Below, one piece after another: positions 39,244 to 47,232 of a DNA stretch of 64,000 nucleotides (its first letter is position 1; every line of letters begins with the position of its first letter). The DNA lies in NCBI GenBank assembly GCA_039806955.1, contig JBDHQI010000024.1, positions 1 to 64,000 on the forward strand. The letters run 5' to 3'. The notes beneath the pieces were generated by a model that was not told the DNA's origin, searched no databases, and saw only the letters and a program-made list of their open reading frames with translations. Origin of the DNA: JADLHS01 sp039806955 (lineage in GTDB: Bacteria; Verrucomicrobiota; Verrucomicrobiia; Limisphaerales; JADLHS01). The position numbers were made by a program, and so were the translations under genes.

Positions 39244-42114
39244 ATGTCGCTTGCTGAAGCTGCGCCCGCAACTGCATTGCTAAATCATCCGGATCAATTT
39301 GTCCGCCGCCACATCGGCCCGAACGCCACGGAAACCGCGGCCATGCTCCAGGTGGTTGGTTTTAACTCGCTGAACGCGCTGATGGACGCGGCCGTGCCCC
39401 AATCCATTCGTCTGCCTAAGCCGTTGAATCTGCCCGCGCCTAAAACTGAGTTTGACGCGTTGCGCGAACTGAAAGCTGTCGCCGCGCAAAATCAGGTGTT
39501 CCGTTCGTTCATCGGCATGGGCTACTACGATTGCATCACTCCGCCCGTCATCCAGCGCAACGTGTTCGAGAATCCCGGCTGGTACACGCAATACACGCCT
39601 TATCAAGCCGAGATTTCCCAGGGCCGCCTCGAAGCGCTCCTGAATTTCCAAACGATGGTTGCCGATTTAACCGCGCTCGACATCGCCAACGCCTCCATGC
39701 TCGACGAAGCTACGGCGGCGGCGGAAGCCATGACCATGTCGCACCGGCTCAAGGGCAACCGCAATGTCTTCTTCATCTCGGAAACTTGTCATCCGCAAAC
39801 CATCGAAGTCGTCTCCGCCCGCGCAAAAGCGTTGGGAATCGAAACTATCGTTGGCAATCCCGAAACATTCGCGTTCAGCGACAAAGTTTTTGGTGCGCTG
39901 GTGCAATATCCTGACACCTTCGGCGCCATTCACGATTACGCTCCGTTCGCTGAAAAAGCTCATGCGGCGGGCGCGCTCGTGACCGTCGCGACCGATCTGC
40001 TCGCGCTCACGCTCATCAAGCCACCGGGCGAATTCGGCGCGGACATCGCCGTCGGCAGCGCGCAACGCTTCGGCGTGCCGCTCGGTTACGGCGGACCGCA
40101 CGCGGCCTTCTTCGCCACGCGCGACGAATTCAAGCGCCAGATGCCCGGTCGCCTCGTCGGTGTCTCCAAGGACGCGCGCGGCAAGCCCGCGTTGCGCCTC
40201 GCCCTCGGCACGCGCGAACAACACATCCGTCGGGAGAAAGCCACCAGCAACATTTGCACGGCGCAGGCGTTACTCGCGAACATGGCTTCGCTCTATGCTT
40301 GTTATCACGGTGCGGAAGGATTGAAACAAATTGCGGAGCGCGTTCACAAACTGACAGCCATTCTCGCAAGTGGTTTGGAAGACTTGGGCTTCGCTCCGGA
40401 CAACAAGACCTTCTTCGATACAATCACGATCTCGCTCTCAGATGCCGAAACGCTTCACAAAGATGCGGAGTTCCGTCAGATAAACCTGCGTCGCATTAGC
40501 GACAAGAAAATAGGCATCGCACTCGATGAAGCCACATCCTTGAGTGACGTCGAAAGAATTCTTGGGATTTTCAACGGGAACTCAAACGGCAAGGCTGCAT
40601 TGGATCAAGGCTTATCAGATTACGACTGGTGTAATCGCATCCCAGTCGAACGCACCAGCAAATTCCTCCAGCACCCCGTCTTCAACCGCTACCACTCCGA
40701 GACCGAGATGCTGCGCTACATCAAGCGGCTCGAATCGCGCGACCTCTCGCTCACCGCCTCGATGATTCCGCTCGGCTCATGCACCATGAAGCTCAACGCC
40801 GCCGCCGAGATGTTCCCTGTGTCGTGGCCCGAGTTCGCGAAGATCCATCCGTTCGCGCCCATCAAACAGACGCGCGGTTACCAGAAGATGTTTGAACAAC
40901 TCGAAACCTGGCTCGCGGAAATCACCGGGCTGGCTGGCGTGTCTCTGCAACCCAACGCCGGTTCGCAGGGTGAATACTCCGGATTGTTGGTCATTCGCGC
41001 CTATCACGCATCGCGTGGCGAAGCACACCGGGACGTTTGCTTGATTCCCACCTCCGCGCACGGTACGAACCCCGCCAGCGCCGTAATGGCCGGAATGCGG
41101 GTCGTTGCCGTCGCTTGCGATGCGGCGGGCAATATTGACGTGGCGGATCTCCGTGCCAAAGCGGAGGCGCATAAAGACACGCTGGCCTGCCTTATGGTTA
41201 CTTATCCCAGCACGCATGGCGTGTTCGAGGCAACCATCCGGGAAATCTGCGACATCGTTCACGCGGCGGGCGGACAACTTTACATGGACGGCGCGAACAT
41301 GAACGCGCAAGTGGGTTATACTTCACCCGGCTGCATCGGCGCGGATGTCTGCCATTTGAATTTGCACAAAACTTTTGCCATCCCGCATGGCGGCGGCGGG
41401 CCGGGCGTCGGGCCAATTGCGGTGGCTGAACACCTCGTCGAATTTTTACCAAGTCACAGCGTGGTCAATTTGGGAGGCGAAAATCCCATCGGCGCCGTCA
41501 GCGCCGCGCCGTGGGGCAGCGCCAACATTCTGCCGGTTTCCTGGATGTACATCGCCATGCTCGGTGCGCGTGGTTTAACCGAGGTCACGCAATACGCCAT
41601 CCTCAACGCCAACTACATCTCCAAGCGACTGGCCCCCTATTTCCCCACGCTCTACACGAATAATCATCTGGTCGCGCACGAATGTATTCTTGATTTGCGC
41701 GGGTTCAAAGCCACCACCGCCGAGGATGTGGCAAAGCGGCTGATGGATTATGGTTTCCATGCGCCGACGCTGTCGTTTCCCGTCGCCGGCACGCTCATGG
41801 TCGAACCGACCGAGAGTGAATCAAAGTATGAGCTGGACCGTTTTTGTGACGCGATGATTTTGATTCATGCGGAAATGACCGCCATCGAAAATGGTTCTGT
41901 TGATCCGAAGCACAATTTGCTCAAAGGCGCTCCCCACACCGCCGACCAGATTGCCAGCGCCGCGTGGAACCGTCCTTACAGCCGCGAAGTCGCCGCGTTT
42001 CCCGTTCCGTCGTTGTTGGACTACAAATTCTGGCCTTCCGTTGCCCGCGTGGACAACGTGTATGGTGACCGCAATCCGGTTTGTTCGTGCGTCGGGATGG
42101 AGGACTACGCCTAG
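39244..42114 (+). CDS. gcvP: Glycine dehydrogenase (decarboxylating), single-chain P protein
   Basis: A 956-residue PLP enzyme, the fused form that many bacteria split into GcvPA and GcvPB. 'FIGMGYYDCITPPVIQRNV', 'YTPYQAEISQGRLEALLNFQ' and 'SMLDEATAAAEAM' mark the N-terminal half; the PLP lysine lies in 'CHLNLHKTFAIPHGGGGPG' of the C-terminal half. It decarboxylates glycine and passes aminomethyl to lipoyl-GcvH. The partners gcvT and gcvH are not in the 81 bases upstream or in the genes downstream, so the operon is scattered. No glycine riboswitch fits in the short leader. Confidence 0.96.
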   Translation: MSLAEAAPATALLNHPDQFVRRHIGPNATETAAMLQVVGFNSLNALMDAAVPQSIRLPKPLNLPAPKTEFDALRELKAVAAQNQVFRSFIGMGYYDCITPPVIQRNVFENPGWYTQYTPYQAEISQGRLEALLNFQTMVADLTALDIANASMLDEATAAAEAMTMSHRLKGNRNVFFISETCHPQTIEVVSARAKALGIETIVGNPETFAFSDKVFGALVQYPDTFGAIHDYAPFAEKAHAAGALVTVATDLLALTLIKPPGEFGADIAVGSAQRFGVPLGYGGPHAAFFATRDEFKRQMPGRLVGVSKDARGKPALRLALGTREQHIRREKATSNICTAQALLANMASLYACYHGAEGLKQIAERVHKLTAILASGLEDLGFAPDNKTFFDTITISLSDAETLHKDAEFRQINLRRISDKKIGIALDEATSLSDVERILGIFNGNSNGKAALDQGLSDYDWCNRIPVERTSKFLQHPVFNRYHSETEMLRYIKRLESRDLSLTASMIPLGSCTMKLNAAAEMFPVSWPEFAKIHPFAPIKQTRGYQKMFEQLETWLAEITGLAGVSLQPNAGSQGEYSGLLVIRAYHASRGEAHRDVCLIPTSAHGTNPASAVMAGMRVVAVACDAAGNIDVADLRAKAEAHKDTLACLMVTYPSTHGVFEATIREICDIVHAAGGQLYMDGANMNAQVGYTSPGCIGADVCHLNLHKTFAIPHGGGGPGVGPIAVAEHLVEFLPSHSVVNLGGENPIGAVSAAPWGSANILPVSWMYIAMLGARGLTEVTQYAILNANYISKRLAPYFPTLYTNNHLVAHECILDLRGFKATTAEDVAKRLMDYGFHAPTLSFPVAGTLMVEPTESESKYELDRFCDAMILIHAEMTAIENGSVDPKHNLLKGAPHTADQIASAAWNRPYSREVAAFPVPSLLDYKFWPSVARVDNVYGDRNPVCSCVGMEDYA

Positions 42115-42484
42115 CCGTGCCGGGACAGAGCGGCGGCGGATTGACTGCGAGCGGCTCAAATTACGCGAACGAAATTAAGCGCAAATGCGCGCGGCCGCGA
42201 AGTTTCAACTGCTGACGGACGTGGATGCACGCTGTTTGAAAGGGCTGAAAGCCCGGCAGAGAATAGCCCAGGACAACTAGGAAGATTCCAAGCCTTGTAA
42301 GGTTGGCGGGCTTTTTTTCAGTTGCTCATGATAATCCCTTTCTGGCGAGGTGCGGTAGTGAAACTATGAAGACAGCAAAGCGTAGGATTGGGTTCGTCTC
42401 CTGGTGAAGGCAAGGTTGGTTCTGGCCGGCTGCGGATCGAGCTGATTTGATAGCGGAGGTCTTCCTCGAGGAGCGTCATGGAAA
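42115..42484. other. 370-base gap between gcvP and the amidase, with hairpins
   Basis: No protein-coding region is supported. It contains a perfect 5-bp hairpin (GGGCT-GAA-AGCCC, 42242-42254), the string CAGAGAATAGCCCAGG (42257-42272) and a terminator-like hairpin with a T-run at 42290-42318. The block from 42241 to 42318 is the only part that looks structured; the rest (42319-42484) shows nothing I can name. Confidence 0.5.
42290..42318 (+). terminator. Terminator-like hairpin downstream of gcvP
   Basis: AAGCC (42290-42294) can pair with GGCTT (42309-42313), and CCTTGTAAGG within the loop can fold as well; seven Ts (42312-42318) follow. It lies 175 bases after gcvP, so it may belong to a small transcript in this gap. 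Confidence 0.5.
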
Positions 42485-44128
42485 TCACAGCTTTGGGTGT
42501 TGGCGGTGATGGTCGGTGGCGTCTTGATAGTTTTTGGCGAGCGACAGCAGTTCGGCTTCACCAAAGAGTTTGCCAAGAAAGTAAATGCTGGTGGGCGTGC
42601 CCGCCGACGTAAAACCGTTCGGCACGACCACGCATGGGTGTCCAGTCAGATTTCCCAGCAATACCGTCAGACCCGCGCCCGAAGGGGCGATGATGGCGTC
42701 GAACGGTGCAAACGCTTTGGCCATGTCCTGAATCAGGAGCCAGCGGATACGTTGGGCGCGCAAGTATTCGACGGCAGGAACAAAGCGGCGTTCGCGGAAA
42801 GTGTTGGGCCAGGCATCGACGGTTTGTTGGCGCAGCCAGTCGTCCTGACCGCTCAGAGTCAATTCGTCGAAGGCGGCAGCAGCTTCCGTGGAAAGCAGAA
42901 ACGAAATGTTGCCCAGTGAATATTCCGGGAATTGCACCGGCTGCAGGTTCACCCCGAGTTGGCGCAACACGGCCAACGCGGCATCGTCATTTTGTCGGCC
43001 GTCACCTTGCTTGGTTTCAAAAAGGGTTTGCAGGTAGCCAACGCGAAGTTTTTTCACATCCAGACGCGCGTCGTAGTTGAACGGGACGTCGCGCACGGTT
43101 TGATCAACGTTATCCGGTCCTTGAATGGCGTTGAGTACGAGGGCGCAATCTTCAACCGTGCGACAAATCGGTCCGATTTTATCCATGCTCCAGCTCAGGG
43201 TCATGGCGCCCGCACGACTGACGCGGCCATAGGTCGGGCGCAAGCCGGTGACGCCGCAGCGGCTGGCGGGCGAAAGAATCGAGCCGTAGGTTTCCGTGCC
43301 GATGCCGAACGCAAACAAACCGGCGGCGGTACCGGCCGCCGATCCAGCGGAACTGCCGCTTGAACCTTGCTTGAGATTCCACGGATTGCGCGTTACTCCG
43401 CCGAACCACGTTTCGCCCATGGCCAGTTCGCCCATGGTGGTTTTGGCAGTCAACACGGCGCCGGCCGCTTCCAGGCGTTGGATGACGGTGGCGTCGAAAT
43501 CGAAAACCTGATTCGTGTAAGGCGCGGCGCCCCAGGTGGTGGCAATGTCTTTGGTGGCAAGCAAATCCTTGGCGCCATACGGAATGCCGTGCAGCGGTCC
43601 GCGCCATTTGCCCGCCGCGATTTCACGATCGGCTCGCTGCGCCTGCTGCAGCGCCAGCGTTTCGGTGAGCGTGACGACACATTCCAGCTTCGGCCCGATC
43701 CGTTTCAGTCGTTCGAGATAAAACTCGGTGAGTTCCACAGAGGTGAGCTGGCGGGATTTGATCAGCGCCGCCAGTTCGGCAATGGAGTAGAACGCCAGAT
43801 CGTCCAAATTTTGCGGGCGTTTGATTTTAGGCAGTGGCGCGGGCCGAAACTTTTTGCGCGTGGTTTCCAGTTTGAAGCCGACGGGCAGGGGATTGAACTG
43901 GAGCGCGGGCGGGATGCCGTTTGAGAGCGGCAACTGGCGCATCGCCTCGTAGTTGCGCCGCTGCGCTTCCAATCCGGGACGGAGCATTTTGATCTCGGCA
44001 TCGGAAAAATCGAGGCTGAACAAGGCCGCGGCACGGTGCGCGTCGTTGGTGGTGATCGGGCGATGGTTGGTTTGGGAAAGTGCGGCGATGGGTAAACAGA
44101 GAGTCATGATGAAAATGCTTACGCGCAT
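42485..44128 (-). CDS. Secreted amidase-signature hydrolase
   Basis: A 547-residue member of the amidase-signature family. The Ser-cisSer-Lys triad is visible as Lys in 'GIPYGAKDL' and the serines in 'GSSGSSAGSAAGTAAG'. 'ATWGAAPYTNQVFDFDATV' and 'CGVTGLRPTYGRVSR' are also typical. The N-terminus 'RVSIFIMTLCLPIAALSQ' is a signal peptide, so the enzyme is exported, unlike GatA. About 70 residues precede the amidase core. It would hydrolyse amides such as peptide or aryl amides outside the cytoplasm. ATG 44128 is preferred over an upstream in-frame start because it begins the signal peptide. Confidence 0.88.
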   Translation of the reverse strand: MRVSIFIMTLCLPIAALSQTNHRPITTNDAHRAAALFSLDFSDAEIKMLRPGLEAQRRNYEAMRQLPLSNGIPPALQFNPLPVGFKLETTRKKFRPAPLPKIKRPQNLDDLAFYSIAELAALIKSRQLTSVELTEFYLERLKRIGPKLECVVTLTETLALQQAQRADREIAAGKWRGPLHGIPYGAKDLLATKDIATTWGAAPYTNQVFDFDATVIQRLEAAGAVLTAKTTMGELAMGETWFGGVTRNPWNLKQGSSGSSAGSAAGTAAGLFAFGIGTETYGSILSPASRCGVTGLRPTYGRVSRAGAMTLSWSMDKIGPICRTVEDCALVLNAIQGPDNVDQTVRDVPFNYDARLDVKKLRVGYLQTLFETKQGDGRQNDDAALAVLRQLGVNLQPVQFPEYSLGNISFLLSTEAAAAFDELTLSGQDDWLRQQTVDAWPNTFRERRFVPAVEYLRAQRIRWLLIQDMAKAFAPFDAIIAPSGAGLTVLLGNLTGHPCVVVPNGFTSAGTPTSIYFLGKLFGEAELLSLAKNYQDATDHHRQHPKL

Positions 44129-44188
44129 GATTCGATACTGACGCAAAACCCAAGCGACTGGCAACGTCCAAACGGCTGTTTGCGCGCT

Positions 44189-45454
44189 TCAATGCGGTTC
44201 GGGTGCAAAGGCGTTGATGAACTTAACCAAGGCGCGCACATCGTGGTAATTGGCTTTCCAGGCGTGCGCCAGACCGGTGCGTTTGGGCTGACCGTCGGCG
44301 CTTACGGTATCCAGCCAGATGCCGGTCCGCGCATCGGTTTGATGGGCGTTGATGAAGTGGATGAGTTGGTCCAGCGCTTCGCGGTAGGCGGCGTTTTCCT
44401 GATGGCACAACGCATCGGTCAGGGCGGCGAGCAGTTCCGCCTGCACCCACCAGATTTTATCCTGATCGTTGGCGGGTTCATTGCCCACGCCGCGATGGTA
44501 AAGCCCGCCGCGTTCGTGATCGTAACCGTGGGCAAGCGCATGGTCCAAATGCGCGTAGAAATGCGGCCAGGCGGGGCGAGCGCCGAGAACGGTGTCGGCG
44601 CGAAGCATCAACCAGGCAAACTCGACGTTGTGTCCGTAGGAAAGTCCGGCGCTGCGCGGATCGGTGACGGCGCGCCAATCCGGTTGCCGATGGAAACAAC
44701 TTTGGCCGGCGTCCGGGGGATAGAAATAACGTTGGTTGATCGTCAACGCTTCGATGAGGCTGCGCTTCACTTCGGGATCGTGCGTGACGTCATACAATTC
44801 CGCGAACGCCTCCTGCAGATGCAAATGGGTGTTGGCGCTTTTTAGACCCGCAATTTCCACGATGGCGTTGGGGTCACGGTCAGGAAACGGTTGCCAGTCG
44901 CGCGTGAAATGTTCATGCCAGCCCTGGTGTTGCGCATCGTGCGCGCGTTGTTGAATCACGCGATATAACCGCAAAGCTTCAGCCAGCGGCTCCGGCGCTT
45001 TGGTGGCGCGATGCAATTCCGCAAAGGCGTAGAGCACGAACGCCTCGCCATAGAGCAGTTTGCGATCGTCAATGACGCGTCCCGCAGCATCCGTCTTCCA
45101 GAAGTAACCCCCGTGCGTGGTGTCCAGAAAGTGATTGGTGAGAAAACGATAACCATTCCATGCCGCCGCGCGGCTGGCGTCGTTGGCGTCAGCCAATCCC
45201 TGCCAGTGCAGGTGGGCGAACGTCCAGACCATGCGCGCCTGGGATACCAGTTGTTTTTCCGTCGAATCCGTTGCGCCTTTGATCGCGTCGTCGCCGAGTA
45301 GAAAGCCGCCATTGGTGCGGTCCAGTTTGGCCAGCCAATAGGGCAGGGTGCGTTGCGTGAGTTGATCGCGATACGCGGCGGCGTGTTGTTCCAACGGCGC
45401 GGCGCCGAGCGAAACAACGCCAGCGAACCACAGCAAAGCAACAGGCAATTTCAT
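44189..45454 (-). CDS. Exported AGE-family sugar epimerase/isomerase
   Basis: A 421-residue (alpha/alpha)6-barrel protein of the N-acylglucosamine 2-epimerase (AGE) group, which includes cellobiose 2-epimerases and mannose isomerases. 'LYGEAFVLYAFAELHRAT', 'NTHLHLQEAFAELYDVT', 'SYGHNVEFAWLML' and 'KIWWVQAELLAALTDAL' carry the family's paired histidines and the Trp-rich pocket. A signal peptide ('LPVALLWFAGVVSLGAAP') starts at ATG 45454, which is unusual since most AGE enzymes are cytoplasmic. A longer ORF upstream is ignored because it would hide the signal peptide. Confidence 0.85.
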   Translation of the reverse strand: MKLPVALLWFAGVVSLGAAPLEQHAAAYRDQLTQRTLPYWLAKLDRTNGGFLLGDDAIKGATDSTEKQLVSQARMVWTFAHLHWQGLADANDASRAAAWNGYRFLTNHFLDTTHGGYFWKTDAAGRVIDDRKLLYGEAFVLYAFAELHRATKAPEPLAEALRLYRVIQQRAHDAQHQGWHEHFTRDWQPFPDRDPNAIVEIAGLKSANTHLHLQEAFAELYDVTHDPEVKRSLIEALTINQRYFYPPDAGQSCFHRQPDWRAVTDPRSAGLSYGHNVEFAWLMLRADTVLGARPAWPHFYAHLDHALAHGYDHERGGLYHRGVGNEPANDQDKIWWVQAELLAALTDALCHQENAAYREALDQLIHFINAHQTDARTGIWLDTVSADGQPKRTGLAHAWKANYHDVRALVKFINAFAPEPH

Positions 45455-45608
45455 CGCGAGTGAGCATAGCGTTGCGGCTGATGAAGACAAGCGGACAGGG
45501 CCGGTCGGGCAAAGCGGTCGCCTGGTGGAGGCCGATTTATTTTGCGCGGCTGGGGTTTTCAACTTTCAGCCCGGAGGTCAGTCCGGTAAAACAACACGGT
45601 TTAATTGG

Positions 45609-47138
45609 ATGAGTGATGTGGAATTTTCCTCAGCAGCGTCTGGCGACAGATTTGATTTCTGGCGCCGGCGGGCTGGGTTGTTTGTGGCGCCGCTGGTTTT
45701 TGGGGTGCTGTGGTTTTTGCCAATTTCCGGTTTGAGCGTGGAAGCGCACCGGTTGTTGGCGGTGTTTGGCTTGGTGGTCACACTTTGGTTGACGGAAGCC
45801 ATTCCGTTGGCGGTGACCGCTTTGCTCGGGCCGGCGCTTTGCGTGGTGTGCGGCATCGGTACTGACAAGGAGATGTTCAAGAGTTTTGGGCATCCGATCA
45901 TCTTTTTGTTTCTGGGGAGCTTTCTGCTGGCTGAGGGAGTGTTGCATCATGGGCTGAACCGGCGCATTGCGTTTGGCATTCTAAGCCTGCCGTGGGTGGG
46001 GCGGCGTCCCAGCCGGATTTTGTGGGCGTTTGCGGGAATCGTCGGATTGCTCTCGATGTGGATTTCCAACACCACCGCCGCGGCCATGATGTTGCCGATT
46101 GGGCTGGCGATTCTCGGCGAAATGGCGCGTCGCCAATCCGAACGCGAAGGGCGCGAGGTTCGTTTGACCGATCTGAAGTTCGGCACGGGGTTGATGCTGG
46201 CGACGGCATTTGCGGCCTCGATTGGAGGGATGGCAACTCCGGTGGGCACGCCCCCGAATTTGATTGCCATCGGCTTTCTGGAAAAAAGCGTCGGCTTTAA
46301 ACTGACGTTTTTTCAATGGATGGCTTTTGGGGTGCCGCTGGCCCTGGTGTTGTTGATCGGATTGGGAATTTATTTTAATTGGGTTTGTCGAGCGGAGAAC
46401 GATTGGCTGGGCGAAAGCACCGCCTGGATCGAGCGGGAACGCGCCAAATTGGGACCGCTGTCTCGCGGCGAGCGTAATGTTCTGATTGCCTTCGTGGTAA
46501 CGGTAGTCTTGTGGTTGCTGCCGGGCGCGGTCGCCGCCGTGACCGGGGTGAACGCTCCGCTGTTTAAATGGCTAGAGCGGCATCTGCCGGAGGCGGGCGC
46601 GGCGTTGCTGGGGGCGATTCTGTTGTTTGTGTTGCCCGTCAATTTCCGCCGCGGCGAATTCACGTTGGGTTGGGCGCAAGCGCGGCGGATTGATTGGGGG
46701 ACCATTCTGCTCTTTGGTGGCGGACTGGCCTTGGGCGAAGCGATGTTCAATACCGGTCTGGCCCGTTGGGCGGGGGAGAGTTTGGCGATGCGGTTCCACG
46801 TGCAATCATCGTTCGGGCTGGTGGTGTTGTTCGCGATCATTGGGGTGTTCCTCACTGAGACGACCTCGAATACGGCTACGGCCAACATGGTGGTACCCGT
46901 GGCGATTGCGGTGGCGGAAGCGGCGCAAGTTAATCCCGTGCCACCGGCTTTGGCGGCATGTTTGGGCGCGTCACTGGCCTTCATGCTGCCGGTTTCCACC
47001 CCGCCCAACGCGATCGTCTTTGGCAGCGGTTGTGTGCCGTTGCTGAAAATGGTGCGCTACGGACTGGTGCTCGACCTTTTCGGCATCGGGGCGATCATCG
47101 TGGTCTGCCACTGGCTGTTGCCATTGGTGCTGCGGTAG
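45609..47138 (+). CDS. SLC13/DASS-family sodium:dicarboxylate symporter
   Basis: A 509-residue membrane protein with about 12 hydrophobic segments and the two pseudo-symmetric carboxylate/sodium motifs: 'SNTTAAAMMLPIGLAI' with 'GTPPNLIAIG' in the first half, and 'TETTSNTATANMVVPV' with 'STPPNAIVFGSG' in the second. It should import C4-dicarboxylates, tricarboxylates or possibly sulfate with sodium. ATG 45609 is used; in-frame codons upstream would reach into the divergent AGE gene's leader. The neighbours do not reveal the substrate. Confidence 0.9.
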   Translation: MSDVEFSSAASGDRFDFWRRRAGLFVAPLVFGVLWFLPISGLSVEAHRLLAVFGLVVTLWLTEAIPLAVTALLGPALCVVCGIGTDKEMFKSFGHPIIFLFLGSFLLAEGVLHHGLNRRIAFGILSLPWVGRRPSRILWAFAGIVGLLSMWISNTTAAAMMLPIGLAILGEMARRQSEREGREVRLTDLKFGTGLMLATAFAASIGGMATPVGTPPNLIAIGFLEKSVGFKLTFFQWMAFGVPLALVLLIGLGIYFNWVCRAENDWLGESTAWIERERAKLGPLSRGERNVLIAFVVTVVLWLLPGAVAAVTGVNAPLFKWLERHLPEAGAALLGAILLFVLPVNFRRGEFTLGWAQARRIDWGTILLFGGGLALGEAMFNTGLARWAGESLAMRFHVQSSFGLVVLFAIIGVFLTETTSNTATANMVVPVAIAVAEAAQVNPVPPALAACLGASLAFMLPVSTPPNAIVFGSGCVPLLKMVRYGLVLDLFGIGAIIVVCHWLLPLVLR

Positions 47139-47232
47139 CCGTTGAAGCGGGCGCGCAACGTTGCAGGTTTGCACTGCATGAGTGGCTGGAAAGCGCAACT
47201 TCACTTCGACCGCCCCGTTGCGCGTTTGGCGG

